A stretch of DNA of 64,000 nucleotides from JADJPO01 sp963825645 (GTDB lineage Bacteria; Actinomycetota; Actinomycetes; Actinomycetales; Kineosporiaceae): the NCBI GenBank assembly GCA_963825645.1, contig CAWGTT010000006.1, positions 85,641 through 149,640 of the forward strand, in the 5' to 3' direction. The position numbers and the translations under genes are program-made. Position 1 is the stretch's first letter; every line of letters begins with the position of its first letter. The notes under the pieces were generated by a model. The model ran no database searches, was not told the DNA's origin, and worked only from the letters and a program-made list of their open reading frames with translations. Below are positions 1-15,396 of the stretch, one piece after another.

Positions 1-1
1 C

Positions 2-1429
<1,428 letters not shown>

Positions 1430-1446
1430 GTCGGTAGCGTTGTGGT

Positions 1447-2556
1447 ATGTCGATCACGGTGGCGGAGCAGGAGCGGATGGCGGCCAGGCTGGCGGAGATC
1501 AGGCCGTTCCTGGACGAGCGGGCTTGGCGGCTGCTGCTGGGGGCGGAGGCCCGGGCGATCGGGTACGGCGGGATGAAACTCGTTGCGGCGGCGGCGAAGG
1601 CCAAGGGGGACACCGTGTCGCGGGGCGCGCACGAACTGGAGGCCGGAGTGGTCCCGGATGGGCGGGTGCGGGCAGTGGGGGCCGGGCGCCCGGCCGCGGA
1701 GGTCGCCGACCCGGGCCTGGCGCCGGCGTTGGAGGAACTGGTCGCTCCGGAGACCCGGGGGGACCCGGAGTCGGCGTTGCGGTGGACGACGAAATCGACG
1801 TCCCATCTGGCCGATGAACTGACCGGGGCGGGTCACGAGGTCAGTTCGGTGACGGTGGGCCGGCTGCTGAAGCAGGCGGGGTACAGCTTGCAGGGCAACA
1901 CCAAAACCGTTGAGGGTAAACAGCATCCGGACCGGGATGCCCAGTTCCGGTACATCAACACGCAGGTCAGCGCGTTCCAGGCGTCCGGTGACCCGGCCAT
2001 CTCGGTCGATGCAAAGAAGAAGGAGTTGGTCGGCAACTACGCGAACAAGGGCGTCGAATGGATGCCCGCGGGCGCGCCGGAGCGGGTCAACGTCCACGAC
2101 TTCGCAGACAAGGAGCTGGGCAAGGCGACCCCGTACGGCATCTACGACGTCACCGCGAACACCGGCTGGGTCAACGTCGGTACCGACGCCGACACCGGCG
2201 CGTTCGCGGTCGAGTCGATCCGCCGTTGGTGGCGCACAGTCGGACACGCCGCCTACCCGGACGCCACCCGTCTGCTGATCACCGCGGATTCGGGCGGGTC
2301 CAACGGCAGCAGGCTGCGGCTGTGGAAGACCGAACTGGCCGCCCTGGCCGCCGAGACCGGGCTGGAGATCACCGTCGTCCACCTGCCTCCCGGTACCTCC
2401 AAGTGGAACCGGATCGAGCACCGCCTGTTCAGCCACATCTCGATGAACTGGCGCGGGCGTCCGCTGACCTCCCACGAAGTGATCATCGAGACGATCGGGG
2501 CCGTCAAGACCAAGACCGGCCTGAGGTCCAGCCGCCTGCCGCTCCCAACGGACTAA
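1447..2556 (+). pseudogene. ISAzo13-family transposase, C-terminally truncated
   Basis: This is a DDE-type transposase of 369 residues starting at ATG 1447. The N-terminal helix-turn-helix region (R-A-I-G-Y-G-G) is followed by the catalytic core: first Asp in S-V-D-A-K-K-K-E, second Asp in I-T-A-D-S-G-G-S-N-G, and Glu in K-W-N-R-I-E-H-R-L-F. All three acidic residues are present. After K-T-K-T-G-L the family normally continues for about 40 more residues with a Tyr-Pro-x-Gly segment. Here the frame shifts into an unrelated tail (R-S-S-R-L-P-L-P-T-D) and stops, so the 3' end is deleted or frameshifted and the protein is probably inactive. Confidence 0.85.
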
Positions 2557-2597
2557 GGCGGCGGGGAGAGCCGGGCTGTCGTGAGAACTGAGTCGTC

Positions 2598-3491
2598 GTG
2601 AAGGTCGGGGTCCAGCTGCCCGAGGTCGAGTACGAGATCGGTTTCGCCGACCTGCGCGGCTTGGCCCGGCTCGCCGAGATGGCCGGCTTCGACTCGATCT
2701 GGCTCGGTGACCACTTGCTCTACGACCTACCGGTCGGGCCGAGGGGTCCTTGGGAGGTGTGGACGTCGCTTGCCGCACTCGCCGCATCCACTGAGCGGGT
2801 CGAGCTGGGTCCGCTGGTGGCCTCGACCGGCTTCCACGCCCCGGCCATGCTGGCCAAGATGGCCGCCACGGTCGACGCGATCAGCGGCGGCCGGCTGGTG
2901 CTGGGCCTCGGGGCGGGGTGGAACCGCCGCGAGTACGCCGCGTTCGGGTTCTCGTTCGACCATCGGGTGTCCCGGTTTGCCGAGGCGTTCACGATCATCC
3001 GCACTCTGCTCACCGAAGGCAGGGTCGAGCTGCACGGGGCGTACTACGACGTGACCGACTGCGTGCTGCACCCCCGCTCGCCCCGGCCCGCGGGCCCGCC
3101 GCTGATGGTCGGCTCGATCGGGGAGCGGATGCAGGCGATCACGCTGCCGCACGTGGACTCGTGGAACGTGTGGTGGAGTGACTACGGCAACACCGCGACC
3201 GGATTCGCCGAGGTCAAGGCGGTCGTCGACGAGCGGATCGCAGCGATCGGCCGTACGGGGCAGGTGGCTGCGACCTGCGCCGTCCACGTGCGTCTGCCCG
3301 GCGGCACCGGGCGTCAGATGGGGGACTACCCGTCCGGTGCCGGCGAGCCGTTGCAGGGTCGGGCCGACGAGCTCGCCGAGCAGCTGACCGCCTTCGCCGA
3401 CGCCGGTGCAGACCACGTCCAGCTGGTGCTCGACCCCATCGTGCCGGCGAGCATCGAGGTGCTCGCCGACGTCCTCGCGCTGCTGCGCTGA
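2598..3491 (+). CDS. LLM-class F420-dependent (or flavin-dependent) oxidoreductase
   Basis: A 297-residue protein of the bacterial luciferase-like monooxygenase superfamily, which folds as a TIM barrel and uses coenzyme F420H2 or FMN. The start is GTG 2598. The N-terminus M-K-V-G-V-Q-L-P-E-V-E-Y and the segments F-D-S-I-W-L-G-D-H and G-G-R-L-V-L-G-L-G-A-G-W are typical of F420-dependent members in actinomycetes. The substrate cannot be told from sequence. The gene lies just after the IS remnant, so its native promoter may have been displaced. It is followed after 7 bases by the DNA glycosylase gene, suggesting cotranscription. Confidence 0.85.
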   Translation: MKVGVQLPEVEYEIGFADLRGLARLAEMAGFDSIWLGDHLLYDLPVGPRGPWEVWTSLAALAASTERVELGPLVASTGFHAPAMLAKMAATVDAISGGRLVLGLGAGWNRREYAAFGFSFDHRVSRFAEAFTIIRTLLTEGRVELHGAYYDVTDCVLHPRSPRPAGPPLMVGSIGERMQAITLPHVDSWNVWWSDYGNTATGFAEVKAVVDERIAAIGRTGQVAATCAVHVRLPGGTGRQMGDYPSGAGEPLQGRADELAEQLTAFADAGADHVQLVLDPIVPASIEVLADVLALLR

Positions 3492-3498
3492 GGCGGCC

Positions 3499-4146
3499 GT
3501 GCTGACCCGCTCACAGCTCGCCGGCGGCGCTCCGGAGCTCGCCGCGGCGCTGCTGGGCACCGTTCTGGTGCATGACGGTGCCCACGGTTCGGGCGGCGGC
3601 GGTCGGGTGGCGGTCCGGCTGACGGAGGTGGAGGCGTACGCGGGCCCGGACGACCCCGGCTCGCACGGCTACCGCGGCCGGACGCCCCGTACCGAGGTGA
3701 TGTTCGGCCCGCCCGGGCACCTGTACGTCTACTTCACCTACGGGATGCACTGGTGCGCCAACGTCGTCTGCGGCCCGGACGGCGAGTGCTCTGCCATCCT
3801 GCTGCGAGCCGGTGAGGTGGTGCAGGGCCTCGATCTCGCCCGTCGGCGCCGGGCCCGAGCCGACGGCCGGCGGCCCCGCGACGTCGACCTGGCGCGAGGA
3901 CCCGCTCGGCTCACCCGCGCACTCGGTCTGGACGGCGAGCACAACGGCGCGGACCTGTGCGCCGGCGGTGGCCTCTGGCTGGAACCCGCGACCACGCCGA
4001 TCCGGCAGGATGTGGTGCGCACCGGCGGTCGGGTCGGGGTGTCCGGTGCCGGCGGGGACCCCACGGCGTTCCCCTGGCGGTACTGGCTGGACGGCGAGCT
4101 GACCGTCTCGCGGTACCGCCGGGCGGTGCGGCGCGCGCCCCGGTAA
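3499..4146 (+). CDS. mpg: DNA-3-methyladenine glycosylase (AAG/MPG family)
   Basis: A 215-residue base-excision repair enzyme that removes alkylated purines (3-methyladenine, hypoxanthine) from DNA. The start GTG 3499 gives V-L-T-R-S-Q-L-A-G-G and the usual family length. Recognisable pieces are the L-T-E-V-E-A-Y catalytic Glu region, D-D-P-G-S-H-G-Y-R-G-R-T-P-R, and Y-V-Y-F-T-Y-G-M-H-W-C-A-N-V-V. Position between argH and tyrS is conserved in many actinomycetes. It follows the oxidoreductase by 7 bases and precedes tyrS by 41. Confidence 0.93.
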   Translation: MLTRSQLAGGAPELAAALLGTVLVHDGAHGSGGGGRVAVRLTEVEAYAGPDDPGSHGYRGRTPRTEVMFGPPGHLYVYFTYGMHWCANVVCGPDGECSAILLRAGEVVQGLDLARRRRARADGRRPRDVDLARGPARLTRALGLDGEHNGADLCAGGGLWLEPATTPIRQDVVRTGGRVGVSGAGGDPTAFPWRYWLDGELTVSRYRRAVRRAPR

Positions 4147-4187
4147 GGACATCGCAGGACCTGAGAGCGGAGAGGACGGCCCCGAGC

Positions 4188-5483
4188 GTGAGCGAGACCG
4201 CACTGCCACCCGCGACCGACGTGCTGGACGAGCTGACGTGGCGCGGCCTGGTCGCCCAGATCACCGACGAGGAGGCGGTGCGCCAGGCGCTGATGGCCGG
4301 GCCGGTCACGGTCTACTGCGGGTTCGACCCGACCGCACCCAGCCTGCACTTCGGCAACTTCGTCCAGCTGGTCGTCCTGCGCCGGCTGCAGCGCGCCGGG
4401 CACCGGGTGATCTGCCTGGTCGGTGGGTCGACCGGGCTGATCGGTGACCCCAAGCCCACGTCCGAGCGGGTGCTGAAGACCAAGGAGCAGACCGCCGAGA
4501 ACGTCGCCCGGATCACGGCGCTGGTCCGGCCGTTCCTCGATTTCGAGGGTGAGAACGCCGCGCTGCTCGTCGACAACCTCGACTGGACGGCGCCGCTGTC
4601 GGCGCTGGACTTCCTGCGCGAGATCGGCAAGCACTTCCGGGTCAACCAGATGATCCGCAAGGAGGCAGTGGCGGCGCGGCTGGAGAGTCACGAGGGGATC
4701 TCCTACACCGAGTTCAGCTACCAGCTGCTCCAGGCCTTGGACTACCTGCATCTGTTCCGCGCCTATGGATGCATGGTGCAGACCGGCGGCTCGGACCAGT
4801 GGGGCAACCTGATCGCCGGCGTCGACCTGATCCACCGGGTCGAGGGGAAGACCGTCCATGCCCTGACCACCCCGCTGCTCACCGACTCCGGCGGCACGAA
4901 GTTCGGCAAGACCGAGGGAAACGCCATCTGGCTGTCGGCCGACATGACCAGCCCCTACGCCTTCTACCAGTACTTCGTCAACGTGGAGGACGCATCGGTC
5001 GTCGGACTGCTCAAGGTGTTCACTGACCGCACGAGGCAGCAGATCGAGGAGCTGGCGCGCGCCACCGAGCAGCGACCGCAGGCCCGCCAGGCGCAGCGGG
5101 TGCTGGCCCGGGACGTCACCACCCTGGTGCACGGTCAGGAGGCGACCGCCCGGGTGGAGCAGGCAAGCCAGGCTCTGTTCGGACGGGCTGACCTGGCCGG
5201 GCTCGACGAGTCGACACTGGCCGACGCGGTCCGCGAGCTGCCCACGGCTCAGGTGGGGCGGGGCCGGCATTCGGTCGCTGAGCTGTTCGCCGCCGCGGGG
5301 CTGGTGAGCAGCAAGTCCGCGGGACGGCGGGCGATCGCCGAGGGGGGCGCGTACGTGAACAACGTCAAGGTGCTCGACGAGGACGCCGAGGTTGGCCCGG
5401 AGAGCCTCCTGCACGAGCGGTGGGCGCTGCTGCGTCGTGGGCGGCGGTCACTCGCTGTTGCCGAACTGGTCCGAGGATCATGA
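4188..5483 (+). CDS. tyrS: Tyrosyl-tRNA synthetase
   Basis: A class I aminoacyl-tRNA synthetase of 431 residues that charges tRNA-Tyr. GTG 4188 was chosen as start because it gives the typical N-terminus (D-V-L-D-E-L-T-W-R-G-L) and an AG-rich stretch lies just upstream. The HIGH-type motif is H-F-G-N at residues 54-57. The KMSKS-type motif is K-F-G-K-T at 238-242. Tyrosine recognition residues lie in Q-L-L-Q-A-L-D-Y and G-G-S-D-Q-W-G-N. The C-terminal S4 RNA-binding domain is at about 365-425 (S-K-S-A-G-R-R-A-I-A-E-G-G). It is the last gene before the rRNA operon. Confidence 0.97.
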   Translation: MSETALPPATDVLDELTWRGLVAQITDEEAVRQALMAGPVTVYCGFDPTAPSLHFGNFVQLVVLRRLQRAGHRVICLVGGSTGLIGDPKPTSERVLKTKEQTAENVARITALVRPFLDFEGENAALLVDNLDWTAPLSALDFLREIGKHFRVNQMIRKEAVAARLESHEGISYTEFSYQLLQALDYLHLFRAYGCMVQTGGSDQWGNLIAGVDLIHRVEGKTVHALTTPLLTDSGGTKFGKTEGNAIWLSADMTSPYAFYQYFVNVEDASVVGLLKVFTDRTRQQIEELARATEQRPQARQAQRVLARDVTTLVHGQEATARVEQASQALFGRADLAGLDESTLADAVRELPTAQVGRGRHSVAELFAAAGLVSSKSAGRRAIAEGGAYVNNVKVLDEDAEVGPESLLHERWALLRRGRRSLAVAELVRGS

Positions 5484-6033
5484 GCCGATCGGCCGGGTGC
5501 GCAGCGTGTCCGACACCTACGCTGAGTCGTATCGGCAGTTCAAGGACATGATCATCAATCGATTTGACTCAGCCAGAACGCCTCCGTAGTGTTTCTGCTG
5601 TCGCCCGGTAGGGAGAAACGGACACCCAAGGTGGTCGGTCTCGCAGGACGACTCCCACAAGGAACGCTTTCGTCGGTATGCCGACGGTGTTCGGCGCGGG
5701 ATGGGTCGGCTATGATGGTGGTTTCCACCCTGTGGAATTGACTGAGAGTCGCGGTGGACCTAAGTTAGAAGGGTTGCCCCAGCGAACAGCCGAAAGGCTC
5801 GAGCTGGTGCGCGTCCGCTCCTTGAGAACTCAACAGCGTGCCAAAAGTCGATGCCAAAATAACCTCGTCAGCGAGGCGGCTCGACGGGCCCATCGGGCCC
5901 GGAGGGACGATCTCGCTGCGATTCCTTTGGTAGAGATAAGATGAATGAGTTCATCTGCTCAGCCAAGATCACGGTTCGTCAGAACCGTCTTCAGAGATGT
6001 CGGTGCGTCCCTCGCGGACGTGCCGTACAAGAC
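5484..6033 (+). other. rRNA operon leader and promoter region
   Basis: This non-coding stretch between tyrS and 16S rRNA holds the rRNA promoters and leader. The best promoter is listed separately. A second possible -10 hexamer, TATGAT, is at 5711-5716. The sequence CTTGAGAACTCAACAGCGTG at 5821-5840 is a conserved actinobacterial leader motif that recurs in altered form before the 23S gene at 7873-7890. I see no supported protein gene here. Confidence 0.8.
5564..5592 (+). promoter_or_regulatory. Probable rRNA operon promoter
   Basis: A -35 hexamer TTGACT (5564-5569) is separated by 17 bases from TAGTGT (5587-5592), close to the housekeeping sigma consensus of actinomycetes. It lies about 440 bases before the 16S 5' end, a usual distance for rrn P1-type promoters. 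Read from sequence only. Confidence 0.55.
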
Positions 6034-11018
<4,985 letters not shown>

Positions 11019-11024
11019 AGATTC

Positions 11025-11042
11025 TGCTCGCGTCCACTGTGC
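11025..11042 (+). repeat. 23S rRNA processing stem, right arm
   Basis: Perfect reverse complement of 7883-7900; see the left arm. Confidence 0.8.
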
Positions 11043-11084
11043 GGTTCCCGAGATGCGGTCGGCTACGGCGACATCTCCATAGTG

Positions 11085-11202
11085 TTTCGGCGGCCATAGC
11101 GACGGGGAAACGCCCGGCTCCATTCCGAACCCGGAAGCTAAGCCCGTCTGCGCCGATGGTACTGCCCGGGGGACCGGGTGGGAGAGTAGGTCGCCGCCGG
11201 AC
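11085..11202 (+). rRNA. rrf: 5S ribosomal RNA
   Basis: The gene is about 118 bases. The first bases (TTTCGGCGGC) pair with the last (GCCGCCGGA) to make helix I, and the internal segment CCATTCCGAACCCGGAAGCT is diagnostic. It lies about 65 bases after the 23S end and just before a strong terminator. Confidence 0.95.
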
Positions 11203-11211
11203 ATCTTTCAC

Positions 11212-11244
11212 GATGGCGGCCACCCGTTTCGGGTGGCCGCCATC
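11212..11244 (+). terminator. rRNA operon intrinsic terminator
   Basis: A perfect 15-bp stem is formed by GATGGCGGCCACCCG (11212-11226) and CGGGTGGCCGCCATC (11230-11244) with a three-base TTT loop, followed by a short T-containing run. It sits 10 bases after the 5S rRNA. Confidence 0.9.
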
Positions 11245-11312
11245 GGTGTTTTGGCGAACCGCCATGGCCCATGCTGGACAGTAGGCGCGGGAGACGAGAC
11301 AGAGGAACATCC

Positions 11313-12260
11313 ATGGTGGACGACGGTGACAACGAGAGACGCGGCGGCAAGGAACCCCCTCGCCGCCCCCGGCGCTCGTCGCCCTCGCGCGACCCTCGGC
11401 CGCCGCGTTCGGGTGGCCCGAGCCGGGACGGGGGTGGCAGGCGCGACGTCGGTGACGGCCCCAGGCGCGGGCCCGCTGGTGGCCCCCGGTCAGCGGGTTC
11501 ACGGTCGGCCGGTCCTGGGTCCCCCGATTCCCGGCCGGCTGAGGAACGTCGCCCGTCCGGCCCGCCCCTGCCCGACGAGGTGACCGGCAAGGAACTTGAC
11601 CGCGAGGTGCGGGCCGAGCTGTCGGGCCTGGGGACGTTCGGCTCGACGCTGGTGGCCAGGCACCTGGTGATGGTGGACGCGCTGCTCGACACCGATCCGG
11701 AACTGGCCTGGCAGCATGCTCTCGCCGCCCGGGCACGGGGTGCCCGCTTGGCCGTGGTCCGGGAGGCCGCCGGTCTGGCCGCCTACCGGACCGGCCGGTA
11801 CGCAGAGGCACTGGCCGAGCTGCGAACCGTGCGAAGAATCACCGGCTCCACTGAGCACCTGCCGGTGATGGCCGATTGCGAGCGGGGGCTGGGTCGACCG
11901 GAACGGGCGATCGCATTGGCCACCTCCGCCGAGGCGGACGCGTTGCCGATCGACCGGCGGATTGAGATGCAGATCGTCGCGTCCGGCGCCCGGGCCGACC
12001 TCGGACAGGTCGCCGCCGCGGTGCTGGCTGTGCAGCTGCCCGAGCTGGAGAGCCGCACCGCCGCGGCGTGGCTGCCCCGCCTGCGTGCCGCGTACGCCTC
12101 CGCACTGGCTGCGGCCGGACGGAGGGAGGAAGCCGACGCGTGGGCCGCCCGGGCAGGTCGGTGGTGGTCCGATGACCTCGACCACGACCACTCCTTCGAC
12201 CAGCAGCTCGACGCCGCGACGATCATCGATCTGGCCGACGACGAGAGGTCGCCCCGATGA
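11313..12260 (+). CDS. TPR-like conserved actinobacterial protein with disordered basic N-terminus
   Basis: A 315-residue soluble protein. ATG 11313 follows the ribosome-binding sequence AGAGGA (11301-11306). Residues 1 to about 95 are low-complexity, rich in Arg, Gly, Pro and Ser, and probably disordered. The rest is alanine- and leucine-rich helical repeat with tetratricopeptide character (W-Q-H-A-L-A-A-R-A-R-G-A-R, Y-R-T-G-R-Y-A-E-A-L-A-E-L-R). The function is unknown. A gene of this type often sits between the rRNA/tyrS region and the HAD-tlyA-nadK-recN cluster in actinomycetes. It overlaps the next gene by 4 bases, so it is probably the first gene of that operon. Confidence 0.8.
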   Translation: MVDDGDNERRGGKEPPRRPRRSSPSRDPRPPRSGGPSRDGGGRRDVGDGPRRGPAGGPRSAGSRSAGPGSPDSRPAEERRPSGPPLPDEVTGKELDREVRAELSGLGTFGSTLVARHLVMVDALLDTDPELAWQHALAARARGARLAVVREAAGLAAYRTGRYAEALAELRTVRRITGSTEHLPVMADCERGLGRPERAIALATSAEADALPIDRRIEMQIVASGARADLGQVAAAVLAVQLPELESRTAAAWLPRLRAAYASALAAAGRREEADAWAARAGRWWSDDLDHDHSFDQQLDAATIIDLADDERSPR

Positions 12261-13348
12261 GCACCGAACCCGCTGCTCCGGAGGGGATCCTTGCCAGTGA
12301 CGGCTGTCTGGCCGCCGCCCACGACCTGGTGATCTTCGACCTGGACGGCGTGGTCTACGTCGGTCCCGACGCGGTGCCGGGAGCCGTGGAGACCATCGAG
12401 GCGCTGCGCTCCGGCTCCGGCACCGGCCGTCCTGTGCCGTGCTGCTTTCTCACGAACAACGCCAGTCGAACCCCGGACATGGTCGCCGAGCATCTGCGCG
12501 AGCTGTCGATTCCCGCTCGAAGCGAAGAAGTGCTCACCTCGGCGCAGGTCGCGGCGGGCCTCCTCGCCCAGCGGCTCCCGGCCGGCGCCCGCGTTCTGGT
12601 GATCGGAGGTGCCGGGCTGCTCGTCGCCCTACGCGAGGAAGGTCTGGTACCGGTGTCGTCGATGGACGAGGAGCCGGCCGCCGTCGTCCAGGGGTTCAGC
12701 CCCGACCTCAGCTGGCGCAGGCTCGCCGAAGCTGCCCGGGCGGTGCAGGCCAGGCTGTTCTGGGTGGCCACGAACCTCGACCTGACCGTGCCGACTCCGC
12801 ACGGTCCCGCCCCGGGCAACGGATCACTGGTGCGTGCCGTCGCTACCGCAGCGGGACGCGAGCCCGACGCCGTGGCCGGCAAGCCGCGTCCCGAGCCGTT
12901 CCACGCCGCCGCGCGCCGGGCGGGCAGCAGCCGGCCGATCGTCGCCGGCGACCGGCTCGACACCGACCTCGAAGGCGCCCGCGCCGCTGGCATGCCGGCC
13001 TTGGCCGTGCTCTCCGGTATCGCGGGAGCCGGTGATCTGATCCTCGCACCGCCGCCGTTGCGCCCCAGCTACATCTCGACCGACGTCGCCGGGCTCCTCG
13101 CCGAGCATCCTGCGGTGGAGGTGCACGCCGGTTCGGACGGCTGGAACGCCCGGTGCCGGGCCGCCCAAGTGGTCAGCACGGCGGGCCGGCTCGACGTCGT
13201 GCGGGCCGGCCCCGACCCGGTCGACCTGCTCAGGGCGGCCAGCGGCGCGGCATGGGCGGGCGGCGACGTGCCTGGTCGCCGGGAGGACATCGCCGGTGTG
13301 CTCGACGTGCTGGCCGGTTACGAGTCCGCTCGGGAGTGGGCGCGATAG
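12257..13348 (+). CDS. HAD-IIA family phosphatase (NagD-like)
   Basis: A haloacid-dehalogenase-fold hydrolase of 363 residues. Motif I is D-L-D-G-V-V-Y-V-G with nucleophile Asp28 and acid/base Asp30. Motif II lies in C-F-L-T-N-N-A-S-R. The late motifs are G-K-P-R-P-E-P-F and V-A-G-D-R-L-D-T-D-L-E-G-A. Relatives dephosphorylate nucleotides, glycolytic side products or glycerol phosphate; the substrate here cannot be fixed from sequence. The start ATG overlaps the previous stop (ATGA), indicating translational coupling. Confidence 0.9.
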   Translation: MSTEPAAPEGILASDGCLAAAHDLVIFDLDGVVYVGPDAVPGAVETIEALRSGSGTGRPVPCCFLTNNASRTPDMVAEHLRELSIPARSEEVLTSAQVAAGLLAQRLPAGARVLVIGGAGLLVALREEGLVPVSSMDEEPAAVVQGFSPDLSWRRLAEAARAVQARLFWVATNLDLTVPTPHGPAPGNGSLVRAVATAAGREPDAVAGKPRPEPFHAAARRAGSSRPIVAGDRLDTDLEGARAAGMPALAVLSGIAGAGDLILAPPPLRPSYISTDVAGLLAEHPAVEVHAGSDGWNARCRAAQVVSTAGRLDVVRAGPDPVDLLRAASGAAWAGGDVPGRREDIAGVLDVLAGYESAREWAR

Positions 13349-13395
13349 CGTGACGCTGCGGCGTCCATCCGCGGGCGCGGCGTACGGAGGAGCCG

Positions 13396-13641
13396 ATGAC
13401 GTACGACGAGGATCCGGGCCGGGCCGGCGTCGAAGCAGCCCACGGCGCCCGGACGAACGAGCCGGAGGAGGGGGGCGACCTTGCCCCGGTCCTGGAACCA
13501 CCCGCAACGGGCGATCCGGCGCTCGACGAGATGCTGCTGGCGCTCGCTCAGGCCTCGGCGATCGCGCTGGAGGACCAGCTGCCGGTGATCGAGGCTGTGC
13601 ACCGCGGCCTCCAGGACCGTCTCGCCGACGTCGAGGGCTGA
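13396..13641 (+). CDS. Small conserved acidic protein, function unknown
   Basis: An 81-residue acidic protein starting at ATG 13396, preceded by GGAGGAG-like bases at 13386-13391. The N-terminal half is Glu/Asp/Pro-rich. The C-terminal half (P-A-L-D-E-M-L-L-A-L-A-Q-A to the end) is predicted amphipathic helix. It lies between the HAD hydrolase and tlyA in the same orientation with short gaps, a position where actinomycetes commonly have a small gene of this sort. No known domain is recognised. Confidence 0.65.
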   Translation: MTYDEDPGRAGVEAAHGARTNEPEEGGDLAPVLEPPATGDPALDEMLLALAQASAIALEDQLPVIEAVHRGLQDRLADVEG

Positions 13642-13645
13642 CCCC

Positions 13646-14464
13646 GTGACGTCGCGGCGCCGGCTCGACACCGAGCTGGTCCGGCGCGGCCTGGCCAGGT
13701 CACGCGCTCACGCCGACGAGCTCCTCGCCGCCGGCCGGGTGCTCGTCGCCGGGAGCGCGGCGACCAAGGCCGCTACACAGGTCGAGACGGCGGCCCCGAT
13801 CCTCGTCACCCGAGCGAGCGAGGCCGGCGAGGCGGCCCCGGACTACGTCAGCCGCGGCGGCCACAAGCTCGTCGGGGCCCTGGACTCCTTCGCTCCGGGT
13901 GGCCTGGTCGTTGCCGGACGCCACGCCCTCGACGCCGGGGCCAGCACCGGAGGGTTCACCGACGTGCTGCTGCGCCGGGGCGCCGATCACGTGGTGGCCG
14001 TGGACGTCGGCTATGGCCAGCTCGCGTGGCGCCTGCGCCAGGACAGCCGGGTCACCGTGTTGGAGCGGGTCAACGTCCGCGAGCTGAGCGCCGACCGGCT
14101 GCCCTACCCGCCGGAGCTGGTGGTCTGCGACCTCTCCTTCATCTCACTGCGCCTGGTGCTGGCCCCGTTGGTCGCGGTGAGCAAGGCCGAGGCCGACCTG
14201 CTCGTGCTGGTCAAGCCGCAGTTCGAGGTCGGCCGGGACCGACTGGGGCGTGGCGGAGTGGTCCGCGACCCGTTGCTGCGAGCCGGCGCCGTCCGCGAGG
14301 TAGCCGCCGGCGGCGCCGCGAAGGGCCTTGGCGTCCTCGGCGTCTGCGCCAGCCCTCTGCCCGGCCCCCGAGGGAACGTGGAGTACTTCCTGTGGCTACG
14401 TCGGGACGCTCCGCCGCTGGTCGAGGCCGACCTGAACCGGGCCGTTCAGGAGGGGCCGGCATGA
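13646..14464 (+). CDS. tlyA: 16S/23S rRNA 2'-O-methyltransferase TlyA
   Basis: TlyA methylates ribose of cytidines in 16S and 23S rRNA. In mycobacteria its loss gives capreomycin resistance. The protein has 272 residues from GTG 13646. Residues 1-65 form an S4-type RNA-binding domain (R-R-L-D-T-E-L-V-R-R-G-L-A-R-S-R). The Rossmann-like methyltransferase domain follows, with the SAM-binding loop D-A-G-A-S-T-G-G-F-T-D-V-L and the downstream C-D-L-S-F-I-S-L and V-K-P-Q-F-E motifs. It overlaps nadK by 4 bases, an association seen across actinomycetes. Confidence 0.95.
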   Translation: MTSRRRLDTELVRRGLARSRAHADELLAAGRVLVAGSAATKAATQVETAAPILVTRASEAGEAAPDYVSRGGHKLVGALDSFAPGGLVVAGRHALDAGASTGGFTDVLLRRGADHVVAVDVGYGQLAWRLRQDSRVTVLERVNVRELSADRLPYPPELVVCDLSFISLRLVLAPLVAVSKAEADLLVLVKPQFEVGRDRLGRGGVVRDPLLRAGAVREVAAGGAAKGLGVLGVCASPLPGPRGNVEYFLWLRRDAPPLVEADLNRAVQEGPA

Positions 14465-15387
14465 CCCCGATAGCCCCTGGTGTCGGGGAGCGAAGGGTCC
14501 TGGTATTGGCCCATACCGGCCGGCCGGCCGCCGTCCGGGCAGCCGAGGAGGTGGTCGGCCTGCTCGACGGTGCCGGGATCCACCCCATCGCCCCAGCCGA
14601 GGAGGCTGCGGCCCTCGGCCCGGGCCCCCGATCGATGGTGATGGTGGCCGACCCGGCCATGGTCCTGGCCGGGATCGAGCTGGTGGTCGTCCTGGGCGGT
14701 GACGGCACCATCCTGCGGGCGGCGGAGGTGGTGCGCGGCAGCGCGGTTCCGATGCTCGGAGTGAATCTGGGGCACGTCGGCTTCCTCGCCGAGGCCGAGC
14801 ACGACGACCTGGCCGACACCGTGCACCGGATCGCGCAACGTCGCTACGAGGTCGAGGAACGGATGACGCTCGACGTGCTGGTCGAGCTGGGCGACGAGGT
14901 GATCGGGTCGACCTGGGCGATCAACGAGGCGAGCGTCGAGAAGGTCAGCCGAGAGCGGATGATCGACGTCGTGCTGGAGGTCGACGACCGGCCGGTGACC
15001 GAGTTCGGTTGCGACGGAGTGGTTCTGGCCACCCCGACCGGCTCGACCGCCTACGCGTTCTCGGCCGGCGGTCCCGTGGTCTGGCCGGAGGTGGAGGCGC
15101 TGCTCCTGGTGCCGATCAGTGCCCACGCCCTGTTCGCCCGTCCCCTGGTGGTCGCGCCGAACTCGGTGCCTGCAGTCGAGGTGGTCTCTGCGGCCGGGGC
15201 CGTGTTGTGGTGCGACGGCCGCCGCAGCATCGACCTGCCGTTCGGCAGCCGGGTAGAGGTTCGCCGCTCCCCGCACCCGGTCCGGCTGGCCCGCCTGGCC
15301 CGTCCCCCGTTCACCGACAGGCTGGTGGCCAAGTTCGAGCTGCCGGTCCACGGCTGGCGTGGTCGAGCCCGGCACCGGGCCACCTAG
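14461..15387 (+). CDS. nadK: NAD kinase
   Basis: It phosphorylates NAD to NADP. The protein has 308 residues. ATG 14461 overlaps the tlyA stop (ATGA) and was chosen for that reason. The hallmark G-G-D-G-T motif is at residues 79-83 and the N-E motif is in W-A-I-N-E-A-S near residue 158. The glycine-rich segment T-P-T-G-S-T-A-Y-A-F-S-A-G-G-P is typical of the family. It is 9 bases from recN. Confidence 0.96.
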   Translation: MTPIAPGVGERRVLVLAHTGRPAAVRAAEEVVGLLDGAGIHPIAPAEEAAALGPGPRSMVMVADPAMVLAGIELVVVLGGDGTILRAAEVVRGSAVPMLGVNLGHVGFLAEAEHDDLADTVHRIAQRRYEVEERMTLDVLVELGDEVIGSTWAINEASVEKVSRERMIDVVLEVDDRPVTEFGCDGVVLATPTGSTAYAFSAGGPVVWPEVEALLLVPISAHALFARPLVVAPNSVPAVEVVSAAGAVLWCDGRRSIDLPFGSRVEVRRSPHPVRLARLARPPFTDRLVAKFELPVHGWRGRARHRAT

Positions 15388-15396
15388 GCTGGCCCT

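Noticed and set aside
5392..5589. A 65-codon frame overlapping the end of tyrS
   Set aside because: Mostly an alternate frame of tyrS running into the rRNA promoter; no ribosome-binding site or conserved feature.
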